Shown here piece by piece: positions 1 to 11,341 of a DNA stretch of 64,000 bases. The stretch covers positions 7,262,463 to 7,326,462 of the forward strand of contig CM034134.1 in NCBI GenBank assembly GCA_019914995.1, read 5' to 3'. Every line of letters begins with the position of its first letter. The first letter of the stretch is position 1. The position numbers and the translations under genes were made by a program. The notes under the pieces are model-generated. The model ran no database searches. It was given only the letters and a program-made list of their open reading frames with translations, and had not been told where the DNA came from. This stretch comes from Acanthochlamys bracteata (lineage: Eukaryota; Streptophyta; Magnoliopsida; Pandanales; Velloziaceae).

Positions 1-1548
1 ATTGGAGGCCATATTTGCTTAGATAGCGGTTTACTATTAAAACCGATCATCTTAGCCTGAAATATTTGCTGGAGCAGCGGTTACCCACAACCGATCAGTA
101 CAAGTGGTTAATTAAGTTGCTTGGGTACAATTATCAGATTGTGTACAGATCTGGTGCCCAAGATATAGTGACAGATGCCCTTTCCAGAAGACCGAAAGCA
201 TCAGTACCGACCTCCACTACCCTGCAAATTGAGGCTTCATTAGCGGCATTCACGACTCTGCAGCCTTCTTTTTGGGAGGATCTCTATTCAGCACAGCAGA
301 AGGATCCCTCCTTGCAAGAGCTTATGTAGACAACTCACAGGGAATCAAGTCCGGATTTGCATTTGTCCAGTGGTATTCTCCTCTATAACAACCGAATCCG
401 AGTCCCTGTGGATCCTTTCTTACGTACCCAACTTCTATACGAGGCGCATAACTCAGAAAAGGAGGACATAGGGGTGAGTTCCGCACGTTCAAACGATTAG
501 CTCACCAATTCCATTGGCCAGGAATGTCTAAGGATGTGCGGCGCTACGTGGCAGCATGCAGCACTTGTGCCCGTGCTAAATCGGAATGTCTACGCCCTGC
601 TGGATTGCTTCAAATCCTTCTACTACCTAATCGTGTGTAGACTGACATTGCAATAGGTTTCATAGAAGGTTTGCCCATGTCTGGAGGTAAGGATGTAATT
701 CTGGTAGTAGTTGATAGGCTGTCTAAGTATGCTCATTTTGTAGCTTTGAATCATCCCTATACAGCCATAGACATTGCTAACATCTTTGCTAAGGAAGTAG
801 TGAGACTTCATTGGTGTCCAGCAACAATAGTTTCAGACGAATCTCAGTATTTTTTAGTATCTTTTGGAAGGAATTATATCGCTTGCAAGGTACCTCATTG
901 CATATGAGCACCGCTTATCACTCTCAAACTGATGGACAGTCCAAGGTGGTGAATCGCGGGTTAGAAACCTATCTTAGATGCTTTGTGGGAGATCACCCTC
1001 GCAGGTGGGTGCATTGGCTTCATTCGGCCGAATATTCCTATAACACTAGCGCTCATTCGGCTACTAAGACGACCCCTTTCAAAGCGATGTACGGGCAGGC
1101 TCCTCCGCCATTAATTTCTTTTCCGAAAAGGAGTAGTCGAACAGATGAGTTAGGGACACGGCTCCATGAACGAGATGAGATTTTTGGGGATTTAAAATTC
1201 CATCTTTTTGGAGCCCAAAATCGGATGAAACAACTGGTCGATAAGCAACGCAGAGAGAAGCACTATGCATCTGGAGATCAAGTTTTCCTAAAACTTCGTC
1301 CTCATCGTCAGTCCACAATGGCAGCCATGCGAGATCACAAGCTCCGTTTTAGGTATTACGGACCATTTATAGTGGTTAAAGAAATTGGGACAACGGCATA
1401 CCAACTTGCATTACCCTCATCACAAAGATTCATCCCCTCTTCCATGTATCCCAGCTCAAAGATGCTAGCCACGTCTCCCTCGATTTATTTCCAACACCTT
1501 GCAGGACAATGAAGATTTTCTACTCGGCTTCGATAATGAAGCCGATTT
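1..1548 (+). pseudogene. gypsy pol remnant (RNase H to integrase)
   Basis: Residues typical of the RNase H end and linker are read at 66-329 (KWLIKLLGY, then DALSRR). An H...H...CSTC pattern of the integrase zinc-binding region lies near 465-575. The integrase core runs from about 671: VVVDRLSKYAHF carries the first catalytic Asp and IVSDE the second. STAYHSQTDGQ and NRGLETYLRCF follow at about 905-985. The C-terminal region contains RYYGPF near 1350 and, after a frameshift close to 1426, HPLFHVSQLK. Stops at 327-329 and frameshifts near 870-900 and 1426 show that it is non-coding. No chromodomain is recognisable after the integrase. Confidence 0.82.
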
Positions 1549-1549
1549 C

Positions 1550-1562
1550 GAGAGGAGGGGAA
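1550..1562 (+). other. polypurine tract of gypsy element
   Basis: The tract GAGAGGAGGGGAA directly precedes a TG dinucleotide at 1563. This is the expected plus-strand primer site next to a 3' LTR. Confidence 0.7.
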
Positions 1563-2071
1563 TGATGCACTTGACAAAAATCCAGCTGAAGGAAAGAATC
1601 CAGTGAGAGAGATGAGTATAGAAGAAAGAGAGTTGGTAGTGGAGAGGGGAGAACAAAGAAGGGAACGTACACTTCGAAGGAGGAAATCAACTACAAGTTG
1701 CCACAAATGCGTTGGATGCAATCCCTAAGGTGCGCTCGGGCGCACATGGAAGTGGCTTGATCACCTTTTTAACTTTTGGCCGTGGCGCCAAAAATATTCA
1801 TAGGACACCAACTGCTAGTGTCCCGGTCCAATAAGGCATCATGTGCCAATTAGAATTGAGTTCAAATTAGGATAGCTTGCAAGTGTGTTTTATTCTGAAT
1901 TGAACTCCTAAAGGAAGTGTAGAGTTGTCGGAAGAGTTTTAGCTAAATAGGAACTCTTCCATGGCTATAAATAAGAGGGATGCACCCTCAGATAGGGGAA
2001 AGTTTTGATCAATAAAAAAATTAGTTTTATTCTTTATTTATCTTTCTAATCTGTATGAGTTTCGGTTCACA
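1563..2071 (+). repeat. 3' LTR of gypsy element
   Basis: The segment starts with TG immediately after the polypurine tract and ends at a CA after a T-rich stretch. It contains a TATA box at 1966-1973 and an AATAAA-like signal near 2011. These are LTR features, about 510 bases in total. The end is inferred without a partner LTR, so it may be off by tens of bases. Confidence 0.6.
1966..1973 (+). promoter_or_regulatory. TATA box in the gypsy LTR
   Basis: TATAAATA lies in the middle of the LTR, upstream of the T-rich R/U5-like end, as expected for the retrotransposon promoter. Confidence 0.5.
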
Positions 2072-2790
2072 AAATGTATGATAAATATGCGATTTGTCCT
2101 AAAATAAAGCAAATCATAAGGTCTTAAAATAAAGCGGACCATAAAGTGTGAACAAAGAAAATAATGAAGTTGAATTTAGCCCACATCTTTAGCTAAATCG
2201 TTCAAATATGATATGATATAATGTGTCAAATTTATGGTACTTCCTAAAACTAATTGAGCGATGAAAAAAATGATCATAATTCTTTATCAATATTATGTCA
2301 TAATTATTGATAAATAATATAAATGTTTTTTAATAATACCATTTTAATCGCAAAATATTTTTGTTCTACTCAAGACCTAATTTATAAATTATTCTTTGTA
2401 TCTTAAATTAATAGCTGCTATAGCGGATTAAAGCTATAGCTCTTGATAATGGCAACATTATCTTTGCATAAATAAAACCAAAGTTTCGTAATATATAATT
2501 AACTGAAAGAGAAGTAAATTATCAAAATTTATAATGATTAATCCACTACTATAGTGCTTGATTATCTCTGGAGATAAGAACAAAATACTTAACAAATTTT
2601 TAAATTCACATTTTTCAATTGACTTTTATAATATTTCATAAATTTTATTTTAAAATTTAAAATCATAAAAAGATTCTACATCATAAACTTTTATTATTAC
2701 TTTATTATTATTTTTGAAGTTAAAAGAATAAACTTTTTTTAAATAAAATAAAAATATTTTTTATTTTAAAAAAATATTTTTTATAAGCAC
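2072..2790. other. AT-rich intergenic, no gene seen
   Basis: This is AT-rich sequence between the gypsy LTR and the hAT transposon. There is no open frame with recognisable protein content. The last 200 bases resemble the AT-rich MITE family found elsewhere in the window, but no clean ends are visible. Confidence 0.5.
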
Positions 2791-2818
2791 TTTTAAATCA
2801 TAGTTGTAAAAATCGGAC
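2791..2818 (+). repeat. left TSD and terminal inverted repeat of hAT element
   Basis: TTTTAAAT (2791-2798) is the target-site duplication. The inverted repeat begins with CATAGTTGTAAAA at 2799. Confidence 0.92.
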
Positions 2819-3379
2819 CGGCCTGCCCGGGTCGACCCGGAAACCGTCGATCCGGCCCGCAAATCGGTCCGGGTTAGTAATAAACCCGCTAATGCAGTCA
2901 ATCCGGACGGTTCACGGTTAAATCGTTGACCCGGCTGAATGGTTTAATGTTAGGTTAACCTAAAATCTAGACTCACGCACTACCTTATCGTTTCACCGAC
3001 ATGAGCATTTTTTTCCTCTTTCCCATTTTTCCTTTCGCTGCTGCTCGATCCCGTTCGTCCGAGCTCTCGATCGTCGTTTCATCGGAGCTCGATCTCCGCT
3101 GCTACACCAGCTCCACTCCTTTGACATCACTGGTTCCTCTTTTCCTTTCTTTCTTCGGCAGTGGCTCCATCCTCGCTTTCTCTGAGCTCGATCGCCGCTG
3201 CTACGCCGACTCCAGTCCTCTGACGTCACGCTGTTGGTGCTCAAGTTTAATCACAGCTCGCAGCTTCGAAGTCCGAACGCTAATTTACTTGAGCACCAGT
3301 CTCTGCGTCCGATCGAGATTCGCCGCTCGGTTCTGCTCGCCGTAGCAATTGTCTGCTCATTCTATTCGGCGGCCAACTA

Positions 3380-5940
3380 ATGTCTGGGATTGGTGCGAAT
3401 CCTTCCAATCCTTTGACGGAGTCTGCCCAACAATTTTCAACAATTCCACAAACTCAAAATTCTTTAAAGCTAAAAACTGATCTTGCATGGAGTCATTGCA
3501 GACTTGCTGAAATCAGTGCCAGTAAAAAAAAAAGCAAGTTGGTATGCAGCTACTTTTCGCGAACCTTTGCTGGAGGTGGCATTAATAGATTCAAACAACA
3601 CTTAGCTGGAGTCAAAGGAGATGTTGGAGCTTGCAAGGCCGTTCCAGCTGATGTTCGCTATCAAATGAAGCTACATATTGATGATTTTGCTTCCAGAAAG
3701 AGAAGACATGAAGAAATGTTAGATAAACAGAATCCGTTTAGCTAACACCATAGAGAATATGAAGAGCAAGCTTACAACAGATTTAGTGGAGATAATCAGA
3801 TAGAACAAGGCACATCAACAGGATCAGAAATTGCAGAGGGTAATATGGGCAGAGGAAAACATGTAGCTGCAAAAAAAAAAGAGGTAATGCTTATGGATTC
3901 TTACTTTATGCCGAGAACCACTTCTAGTGCATAACCCACTTTAAAGAGTGTCTTGCATAATAAGGAGGCCATAGAAAGATGTGGGATTGCTATATCTAAG
4001 TGGATGATTGATGCATGCATACCTTTTAATGCCGTTAACTCTATATATTTTTAACATATGGTAGATGCTACTGCTAGTATGGGTGCAGGTTATAAAGCTC
4101 CTCGCTATTATAGGTTTCGAAATTTTTTATTGAATAAGAATGTGGAGGAGACAAGGCGTTATGTTGAGAGCTATCGTGATGCATGAAAGAGGACGGGTTG
4201 TAGTATTATGGCCGATGGATGGACAGACCAAAACAGAAGAACCCTCATCAATTTTCTAGTTTATTGCCCAAAAGGTACCCTTTTTCTCAAATCTGTCGAT
4301 GCATCTGATGCTTCAAAAACTGCTGAAATGTTATACAAGCTGTTTAGAAAAGTTGTCTTGTATGTGGGTGCTGAGAATGTGGTTCATTTTATCACTGAAA
4401 ATGCTGCTAATTATATTGTTGCTGGTAGACTATTGGAGCAAGAGTTTAGAGGTTTATTTTGGTCTCCTTGTCTGCACACTGTATTAACTTGATGTTTCAT
4501 GATTTTGGCAAGCTAGATGAAGTTAGTAACTTGGTGGCTCATGCATGTAGAATTACCAAGTATATTTACAATTATTGTTTTCCTTTGCATTTGATGAGAA
4601 AATTCACATGTGGAAAAGAGATAATTAGACCAGCGCCCACTCGTTTTGCTACTAATTTTATTACCTTGCAAAGTATATTAGCTCACAAGGATAGTTTAAG
4701 AGCTATGGTAACATCAAGAGAATGGACAACCTCATCTTATGCTAAGAAAAGTAAAGGGAAAAATTTGTAGATGATGTTTTAACATCTTCGTTTTGGACGG
4801 AGTGTGCAAATATAGTAAAACTTACTGCTCCTCTAGTTCGAGTTCTTCGTATTGTTGATAGTGATGATAGGCCTTGCATGGGATATTTGTTTGAGACTAT
4901 TCATAATGCTAAAGCTGAAATCATGAAGAGATTCAAGAGAAATAAGGGAAGAGTTACACCGTACCTCAACATTATCAGTGATAGATGGGATAATCAGTTA
5001 AGTAAAGCTTTACATTCAACTGGTTATTGGTTCAATCTTTATTATCAGTATGATAGCTCTTCCTCTGAAAAGATAAACTCTGCTGTTTCGGGAGTTCTTG
5101 ATGTTATAGAGAAGTACGCTTTTGGAGATTTTAAGTTGATCAGTAAACTAACTGGTGAGATGAAGCTATTTAGAAATGCAGAAGAAGACTTTGGACGTAT
5201 TTTCGCTATAGCAAATCGTCAAACTATGGCCCCAGGTAGTTGATTATTGTATTATATTGTACTACTAATTTTTTTGAAAGTTTTATTGTCTAACACTTTT
5301 ATACTTTTGTAGATGAATGGTGGATTTTATATGAAAATAGTGCTAAACATCTGCAAAAATTGGCCATTCGTGTTTTAAGCCAAACATGTAGTTCTTCATG
5401 TTGCGAGAGGAATTGGAGCATATTTGAGCATATACATTCTAAGAAAAGGAATAGATTGGAGCATCAACGCCTTAATGATCTTGTGTATGTTCATTGTAAC
5501 TTGAGATTGAGACAAAGGTAAAACTTTTTCTATCTTTGTTTTATTGATTTTTATAGTTCATGCTTCGATATGTTTTTGTTAATGAATTGTATTTACATTT
5601 TAGGCATTATTTGAAGGGTCAAAACTATGACCCTATGGATGTTAAAGAATTCAGTGACAATGATGATTGGATAACCATGGATGAACCCTCCATTTTAACT
5701 AATGAAGAGCTCGATGCATTTTATAAACAATTGGAAGCATGGTCCATTCAAGAGAAACCGATTGATGGTAGGTGTTTTTTCTTTTGTATTTAATTATAAT
5801 ATTAGATGGTCAATTGACTCAATTTAGGATTCTAACTTTTGAAATGAAATTATTTTTTAGCTACTAAACCTGAATTGAACCTTGATGATCTTGGTGATGA
5901 GGAGAATGAAGAGGAAGGTGATGAGCATAGGTCTACCTGA
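3380..5940 (+). pseudogene. hAT transposase pseudogene (BED finger, DUF659, hAT dimerisation)
   Basis: The N-terminal part (3380-3745) is a BED zinc-finger region with AWSHC, LVCSYF and GGGINRFKQHLAG. The second cysteine of the expected C-x2-C pair reads Phe, so the finger is damaged. A DUF659-type core follows from about 4208 (ADGWTDQNRR, then HFITENAANY). A frameshift near 4475 joins it to AHCINLMFHDFGKL. Two introns are plausible: one ends at the AG before 5314, and one spans about 5519 to 5603. The exon between them holds the hAT C-terminal dimerisation signature (ERNWSIFEHIHSKKRNRLE). An acidic tail ends with a stop at 5938-5940. In-frame stops near 3743, 3931, 4052 and 4183 confirm decay. 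In an intact element this protein would excise and reinsert the element in the nucleus. Confidence 0.88.
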
Positions 5941-6109
5941 GAGTTCAGCTCCCTAACCTGGTATGTGAATATGTTAAGTATTTTATTTTTTTAAAGATGA
6001 TCCTATATTCAGTATTTATATGCATCTCTATAAGCATGAATCTAGAAATAACCCTTGTCTATATGACCTAATAGATATCTTAGTATTGTGATTTTTTTTT
6101 CTTCTTCCT

Positions 6110-7265
6110 GGCCAGTAAGGATTATTTCCTACTGGGCAGTATGATTTTTTTTTTTTTTTGCTGGCCAACTAGGTTGGATTTTTTCTTGCTGGCTAGTATG
6201 AATTTTTTCTTGCTTGCCAGTTTCGATTACTTGTTTGAACTTTGAAGTTTGTTTTGTTCTTAGTACTGTGGTTTTATTTTTTGATTGCTGCCAATATGGA
6301 TTTTTTCGTACTGGCTAGCCAGTTTGGATTTTTTCTTGCTGGCCAATTTGGTTTTTTTTTTTTTTTTTTTTGGCTGGCCAGTATGGATTTTTCTTTTTTG
6401 CTGGTCAGCCAGTATGAAATTTTTTTGCTGGCCAGCATATATAGAAATCTTTTTACTGGCCAGCCAATATGAAAATTTTGTTGCTGGCTAGCGAGTTTGG
6501 ATTTTTTCTTTCTGGCCAGTTTAGTTTTTTTTGCTGGCCAGTATGAATTTTTTCTTGCTAGCCAGCCAGTATGTATTTTTTCTTGCTGGCCAGTATGGAT
6601 TTTTTCTTATTGGCTTGCCAGTTTGGATTAGGAATTTTTTTTTTCTAGCTGGCTGGCTAGAATTTTTTTTTTCTTGCTAGCTAATATGGAAATTTTCTTG
6701 CTGGCCAGTCTGTATGGAAATTTTTTTGTTGTCCAGCTAGTTTGGATTTTTCTTGCTGGCCAGCAAGTATAGAAATTTTTTTACTGGCTAGCCAGTTTGG
6801 ATTTTTTCTTTTTGGCCAGTCTGGATTAAGGATTTTTTCTTGCTGGCTGTATGGATTTTTTTCTTACTGGCCAGTATGAATTTTATTTTTCTTGCTGGTG
6901 AGTATGGAAATTTTCTTGCTGGCCAGCCAGTATGAAAATTTTTTTGCTGGCCAACTAGTTTGGAATTTTCTTGCTGGCCAACAAGTATAAAAATTTTTTT
7001 ACTGGCCAGCCAGTATGAAAATTTTGTTGCTGGCTAGACAGTTTGGATTTTTTCTTACTGGCCAGTTTGGATTAAGGATTTTTTCTTGCTGGCTGGCTAG
7101 AATTTTTTTTTCTTGCTGGTTAGTATGGAAATTTTCTTGCTGGCCAACCAGTATGAAAATTTTTTTGCTAGCCAGCCAGTTTGAATTTTTTTTGCTGGCC
7201 AGCTAGTTTAGAATTTGGATTTTTTCTTACTGGCCAGTATGAATTTTTTCTTGCTGGCAAGTTTG
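6110..7265 (+). repeat. degenerate minisatellite with CTGGCCAG palindromes
   Basis: About 1.15 kb consists of irregular tandem units of roughly 25-45 bases. The core TTGCTGGCCAG(CCAG)TATGG is followed by a T-run, with many variants. Open frames seen here (for example 6242-6472 and 7015-7206) are by-products of the repeat. The array lies inside the hAT element, downstream of the transposase, so it was probably carried or grown within the transposon. Confidence 0.9.
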
Positions 7266-8180
7266 GATTACTTGTTTAAAGTTGAACTTTTGTTTTGTTC
7301 TTGAGATTGAGAAGTGAACTTGTTCGTTACTGTAGGAATTTAAAAAATAATTCATTTAACTAACTGGTGATTATATGACATATAAGTACAAAAAATACTC
7401 AAGAGTATTGGAAGAAATTTGACAAGAGCAGCAAACGTGCTTATGATCAGTGGTATCTTATGAAATCTGTCTGTGCTCTTGGCATCTGCCTAGTGCCTAT
7501 ACTGACTTCTTGCTTGCTTACTGGCCTACCTGACTCTCTGCTTGCTTTGTGCCTTCTTTCTTAGTTGCTAGTCTTCGTGGCTGCTTATAAGCCTGCTTGC
7601 ATCCCTGCCTGCCTGCAAGTTTGCTTGTCTCCCTACCTGCTTGCCTTCACTATCTGCTAGGACTATGCATTGCATCAATTGTAGTACTAGCTTGTAGCTG
7701 TAGGAATAATCTAGCTACTTGCACTAACATGCAGATGAATGATCTTGAAAAAAGAAAGAAAGAAAGAAAGAGTATCTGATTTTCTGCAAATGAAAAAGTG
7801 TTTTTGGAGGGATGCTGTCATACTGGGCAGCAAGATAACTCTGCATAATTTGTAATACTTGCCTCTTGCTGTCTTGCAGCTAGGCTGGTATATATAATAT
7901 ATTGCAAATAAGATGCTTGTTTGCATTAGACTTGTTTTCAAATTTCAGTGTAATGTGTGTTACATGTGTTGTATTACATCATTAAATTTCAAGTTTTTAA
8001 CATTTTAAACTAATGTGTTACTGTTATTTGAATTAGCTGCCAATGCTTTATTATATGAATTTGAAATGGAGCCAAATATTTACTTTATTGCTGGCCAAAT
8101 TTGTATTGTAAGAATGTTCTTCTGTTTTGTCTGCCGAGTTCTTTCTTGTTGGTTGATATTGTTATAATGCTAGTTCTGAT
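7266..8180 (+). other. 3' non-coding part of the hAT element
   Basis: No protein is recognisable. It includes a pyrimidine-rich stretch with repeated CTTGC/CTGCC words at about 7495-7660 and a short (GAAA)n run near 7750-7770. Confidence 0.5.
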
Positions 8181-8247
8181 CCGACAGGTCAACCCGGCGG
8201 GTTGACCCGCGACCCGTCGATCCGGACTCAAATTCGGGTCGACTGTC

Positions 8248-8276
8248 GGGTCGGATTTTATAACTATGTTTTAAAT
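8248..8276 (-). repeat. right terminal inverted repeat and TSD of hAT element
   Basis: Read in reverse complement, the element end is CATAGTTATAAAATCCGACC. It is followed on the plus strand by the second TTTTAAAT at 8269-8276, identical to the left copy. Confidence 0.92.
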
Positions 8277-8532
8277 GACTATTAAAGCATGCGGAGCTAA
8301 ACATGAGTTAGGGCATGCTTCTTTTCAACAAAAATGAGTTGTTAGAAATTAAATTACTATAAATAGTATTGTTAGAGTAGGTTTAATTTTATTTTTACCA
8401 AATTTAACTTTCTTGTCTATAGTTTCTTTTGAAGTGAATTAAAAATCTCACTATTTGTATTTTTCATTTAAAATTACTTTTTAAACTTAAACGATATTTT
8501 AAAATTTTAACTTGAATATATTGAGAAATATG

Positions 8533-8765
8533 TGTTAGGAAGAGTTTGGAAGTGCTTATAAAATAAAATTTTTTAAAATTGAAAATATTATTATTTTTAA
8601 AAAACGAATTTTATTTTTTTATTTTTAAAAAAATAATAAAAATATGTATAAAAATCTCACTATATAGAATTTTTTACACTTTCTAAATACTTAAATAAAT
8701 TTTTTAAATATTTATAAAAAATATATTAAAAAATATAAATATTAAAAAGCTGCTTCTAGTTTTTC
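8533..8765 (+). repeat. AT-rich MITE family copy
   Basis: It begins with GTTTGGAAGTGCTTATAAAA and continues with the family's A/T blocks (AATAATAAAAATATGTA, TCTCACTATATAGAA, TTTACACTTTCTAAAT). It is inserted between two halves of duplicated sequence that are contiguous in the copy at 14440-14760, which confirms it as an insertion. Confidence 0.8.
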
Positions 8766-9833
8766 TAAAAATACTACTATCTTTGTATATAGTTTGTATC
8801 ATCTTTTGTTTTTAAAATTATGTTTATAGTAAAGTTGACCAATTTGTTTTCAATTTCCTAAACACAAAAGTATTTATCTTCATCTTGAAGTTTAGATTAT
8901 CCACATTTCATACATTTCCAATTTCAATGCCTCATCTCCATTTTCTTTATATTTTTTGGCATCTTGTATTAGTTGCTTTTAATTTCCTTTTCAATAAATA
9001 TTCTAAAAACTAAAACTATAAAAGAGTTTCTATAAATTTAGAGAACATAGCTAAGCTGTACTTCATAAAATTTAATATGTAATTTTTTTATTATTTAAAC
9101 TAAAACCAAAAAACGTTCTTTCAAAATATCATGAACAATTCTTTATGAAAAGTACTTTTTAATAAGCACTATAAAACCAACACCTAAGTTAGAATGCAAA
9201 GTACTTGTTATTAAGCAATTTTTAATTATATATTTTTAAACTTAAATGAAATTACAAAATCAGTTAGAACAAAAATGAACGATATTTTTGGTGAAAAATA
9301 GTGAGTGTCCTTCAAAATATATATTTCGTAATATGTTTGTCGGATCTTAGAATATTAAAAAAACTTTTATTTTTATTTTTTAAAAAATATATATTGACAG
9401 TTGAAATTGATATTTAAAGTTTAAAAAAAATTAAACAAAAATTGTTTTAACAAATGAGCTCAATTTTTATCTAAAATATAATAATAAATAATAATAATAT
9501 TTTATGATCTACAATTTTTTATACTTTTTATTTTTTAACAAAATTTTAAAAAATAATTTATTATAAAATAAAAAATAAAAATAAAAGATAAAATTCATGC
9601 TAAATATCATCTATGACTTACAGGTGGTTTACGTGTGTTGAAATATAGAGCTATTTTAAAAAGTTATTATTTAAAGTATTTTAAGAGTAAATTTACTTTT
9701 TAAAGGTTATTATTTAAACTTTAAATAATACTTTTAACAAAATTTAAAATAGTTTGTAAAATACTTTGAAAATTACTAAAAACAATGGAATTTTAATAAA
9801 ATGAAAAGTGGTGTAAAAATATAATGTCACAAA

Positions 9834-10285
9834 GTTTAGAAGTGGTAAATTTCGATCCGATCCGAAAATCTGACTCGATCCGATCCAAAAAATTCAAATT
9901 CGGGTGAGATCTTAGTCAGATTCAGATTAATTTCGGATCGACCCAAAAATATTAAACGGATTCGGATTGATCCAAAATTGATCCGTTCATATAATATATA
10001 TTATATAGTAACTAAAAAATAATAATCTAAAATTTGAATTTAATTTACATATATATTTTTTAATTTATTCTAATTTAACTAACTTTACTTAATTTATAAA
10101 TTTTATCAAAATTAATATTTTTTTAGAAATATTGTAATTAATAATTTCTATATATTATTATTAAAAATTAACATTTATAAATATATTTTAATAATTTTAA
10201 TTATTAAATAGATCAATCTAAATTTAATCTGTTTATTAAAAAAATTTAATTAAAATTGACAATTTTAACTATATAATAAATAAAT
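9834..10285. repeat. MITE-like insertion with GATCCGATCC subterminal sequence
   Basis: It lies between blocks that are adjacent, apart from about 35 bases, in duplicate copy B (15268-15303). The left end reads TGGTAAATTTCGATCCGATC and the right end AATTGACAATTTT, roughly inverted to each other. The interior is nearly pure A/T. A target-site duplication is not clear. Confidence 0.5.
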
Positions 10286-10619
10286 TTTATTGCTTCTGGG
10301 TCACGTAAGAAAAAGTGAAGAGTGCTTTAATTTTTATTTCTGGCATCAACTACACGAACCCAATTGGTTACAACCCATCAACTGTTTCATATCATCAAAT
10401 AGCTTTCCTTTTCTTTCTGAAACAAAAGCTCCTTCCTTAAAATTCGCACCTTCAAACTTTCAAAACAAATGAAAAACTTCAAAGAAAAAAAGGGTAACGG
10501 ATAGACATGGATATGGGTCATAAAAAACTAAATAATAAATATGGTATTTGACAACGCATGCTTATTGGCAAAATAAACTGCTTGTTGTGTTCTAAAACAA
10601 AAGCATCGAATCCATACTT

Positions 10620-11341
10620 TTTAAAGAAGCCGCGCGGGGGCTTTTTTATTCTTGATACGAAATGACCGTTCTATCAGTAATAAATTAAGAAAATTACAGC
10701 ACTATAAAATGCTCATACTCCCCACTGTTTTCTCACAAGCTCTGATTTTTCTATCTCTCTCGATTTCGTTGTTTCTTTTTCTCTTGCTCCGGTTGGTTCC
10801 GTCCGTTGCCGAAAGGAGATCGGAGATGCTCCAGTTGCTCTATTCTTTTCTTCTATTGATGGAGGTATTTCTTGTGATGAATTTCTTTTTGCTCTTAATT
10901 GAATCGGATCTATTTGCGGTTTTGAGATCTAGGGTTTTTTTTAATGAATTTTTTTGGTTGATTTTAATACCCAATATTGAGTTCACTTAGCAATGGTTTA
11001 TTTTAGGCTAAATTTTGTTACTCTAGATTGGTGTTTCGATTTGTATTAACCATTACATCAACGAATGATAGAACCCAATTTGATACTAATATTAAGCATT
11101 GCATCAACGAATTAGTATTACAATTGAGGTTCCACCAATTGAGGTTCTGCTAATTGATGTCTATCGTTGTCTATAATCGTTCATCTTTCTGCAGCTTGCT
11201 CTCCAGATTGAAATAGGTTATTGATTTTATTTTAGATCGAGAGATGTGATATGTATCTTCTTCTATTCGAACCGATTTTATTAGATTGGTGGTTCTGAGC
11301 ATTTTGAGTGTTTTGCTGATTTGTTTGAAAATGATCTGCAG
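10620..11341 (+). other. upstream remnant of the ubiquitin-eL40 pseudogene
   Basis: A T- and CT-rich 5' UTR-like stretch at about 10715-10830 is followed by intron-like sequence up to the AG before 11342. The first coding exon expected here is not recognisable. The open frame at 10652-10990 has no family signature and is probably chance. Confidence 0.4.

Larger units (their letters stand above)
1..2071 (+). mobile_element. Ty3/gypsy LTR retrotransposon, 3' part, degenerate
   Basis: The window opens inside the pol region of a Ty3/gypsy element read on the plus strand. Visible in order are the RNase H C-terminal part and linker, the integrase zinc-binding region, the integrase core, the integrase C-terminal region, a polypurine tract and a 3' LTR. 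Domain order with integrase after RNase H is the gypsy arrangement. The 5' part lies outside the window. Stops and frameshifts break the reading frame several times, so the copy is dead. The 3' boundary is set by a CA at 2070-2071 and is uncertain because no 5' LTR is available for comparison. Confidence 0.85.
2799..8268 (+). mobile_element. hAT superfamily DNA transposon, complete but inactive
   Basis: The element is 5470 bases long and flanked by a perfect 8-bp TSD, TTTTAAAT at 2791-2798 and 8269-8276; 8 bp is the hAT length. The imperfect terminal inverted repeats read CATAGTTGTAAAAATCGGAC on the left and CATAGTTATAAAATCCGACC on the right (reverse complement). They are followed by GC-rich subterminal sequence with CCGGGTCGACCCGG-like motifs. 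Inside are a BED/DUF659/hAT-dimerisation transposase pseudogene (3380-5940) and a long CTGGCCAG minisatellite (about 6110-7265). Stops and frameshifts in the transposase make self-mobility unlikely. Confidence 0.93.
8375..10530. repeat. segmental duplication, copy A (5' part)
   Basis: Several blocks here recur in order at 14440-15545. 8375-8525 plus 8770-8930 matches 14440-14760. About 9765-9836 matches 15175-15268. 10287-10530 matches 15303-15530. Copy A is interrupted by a MITE at about 8533-8765 and by a second AT-rich insertion at 9834-10285, both absent from copy B. The blocks have clear base differences, so the duplication is not recent. No functional gene is seen in this part. Confidence 0.85.

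Noticed and set aside
3001-3345. 114-residue open frame near the left end of the hAT element
   Set aside because: The composition is Ser/Arg-rich with partly repeated GAGCTCGATC-CCGCTGCTAC words and no family signature. It is probably 5' UTR or subterminal repeat.
6242-7206. Phe/Trp-rich open frames in the minisatellite
   Set aside because: They arise from the repeated TTTTTCTTGCTGGCCAG units and have no start context or similarity.
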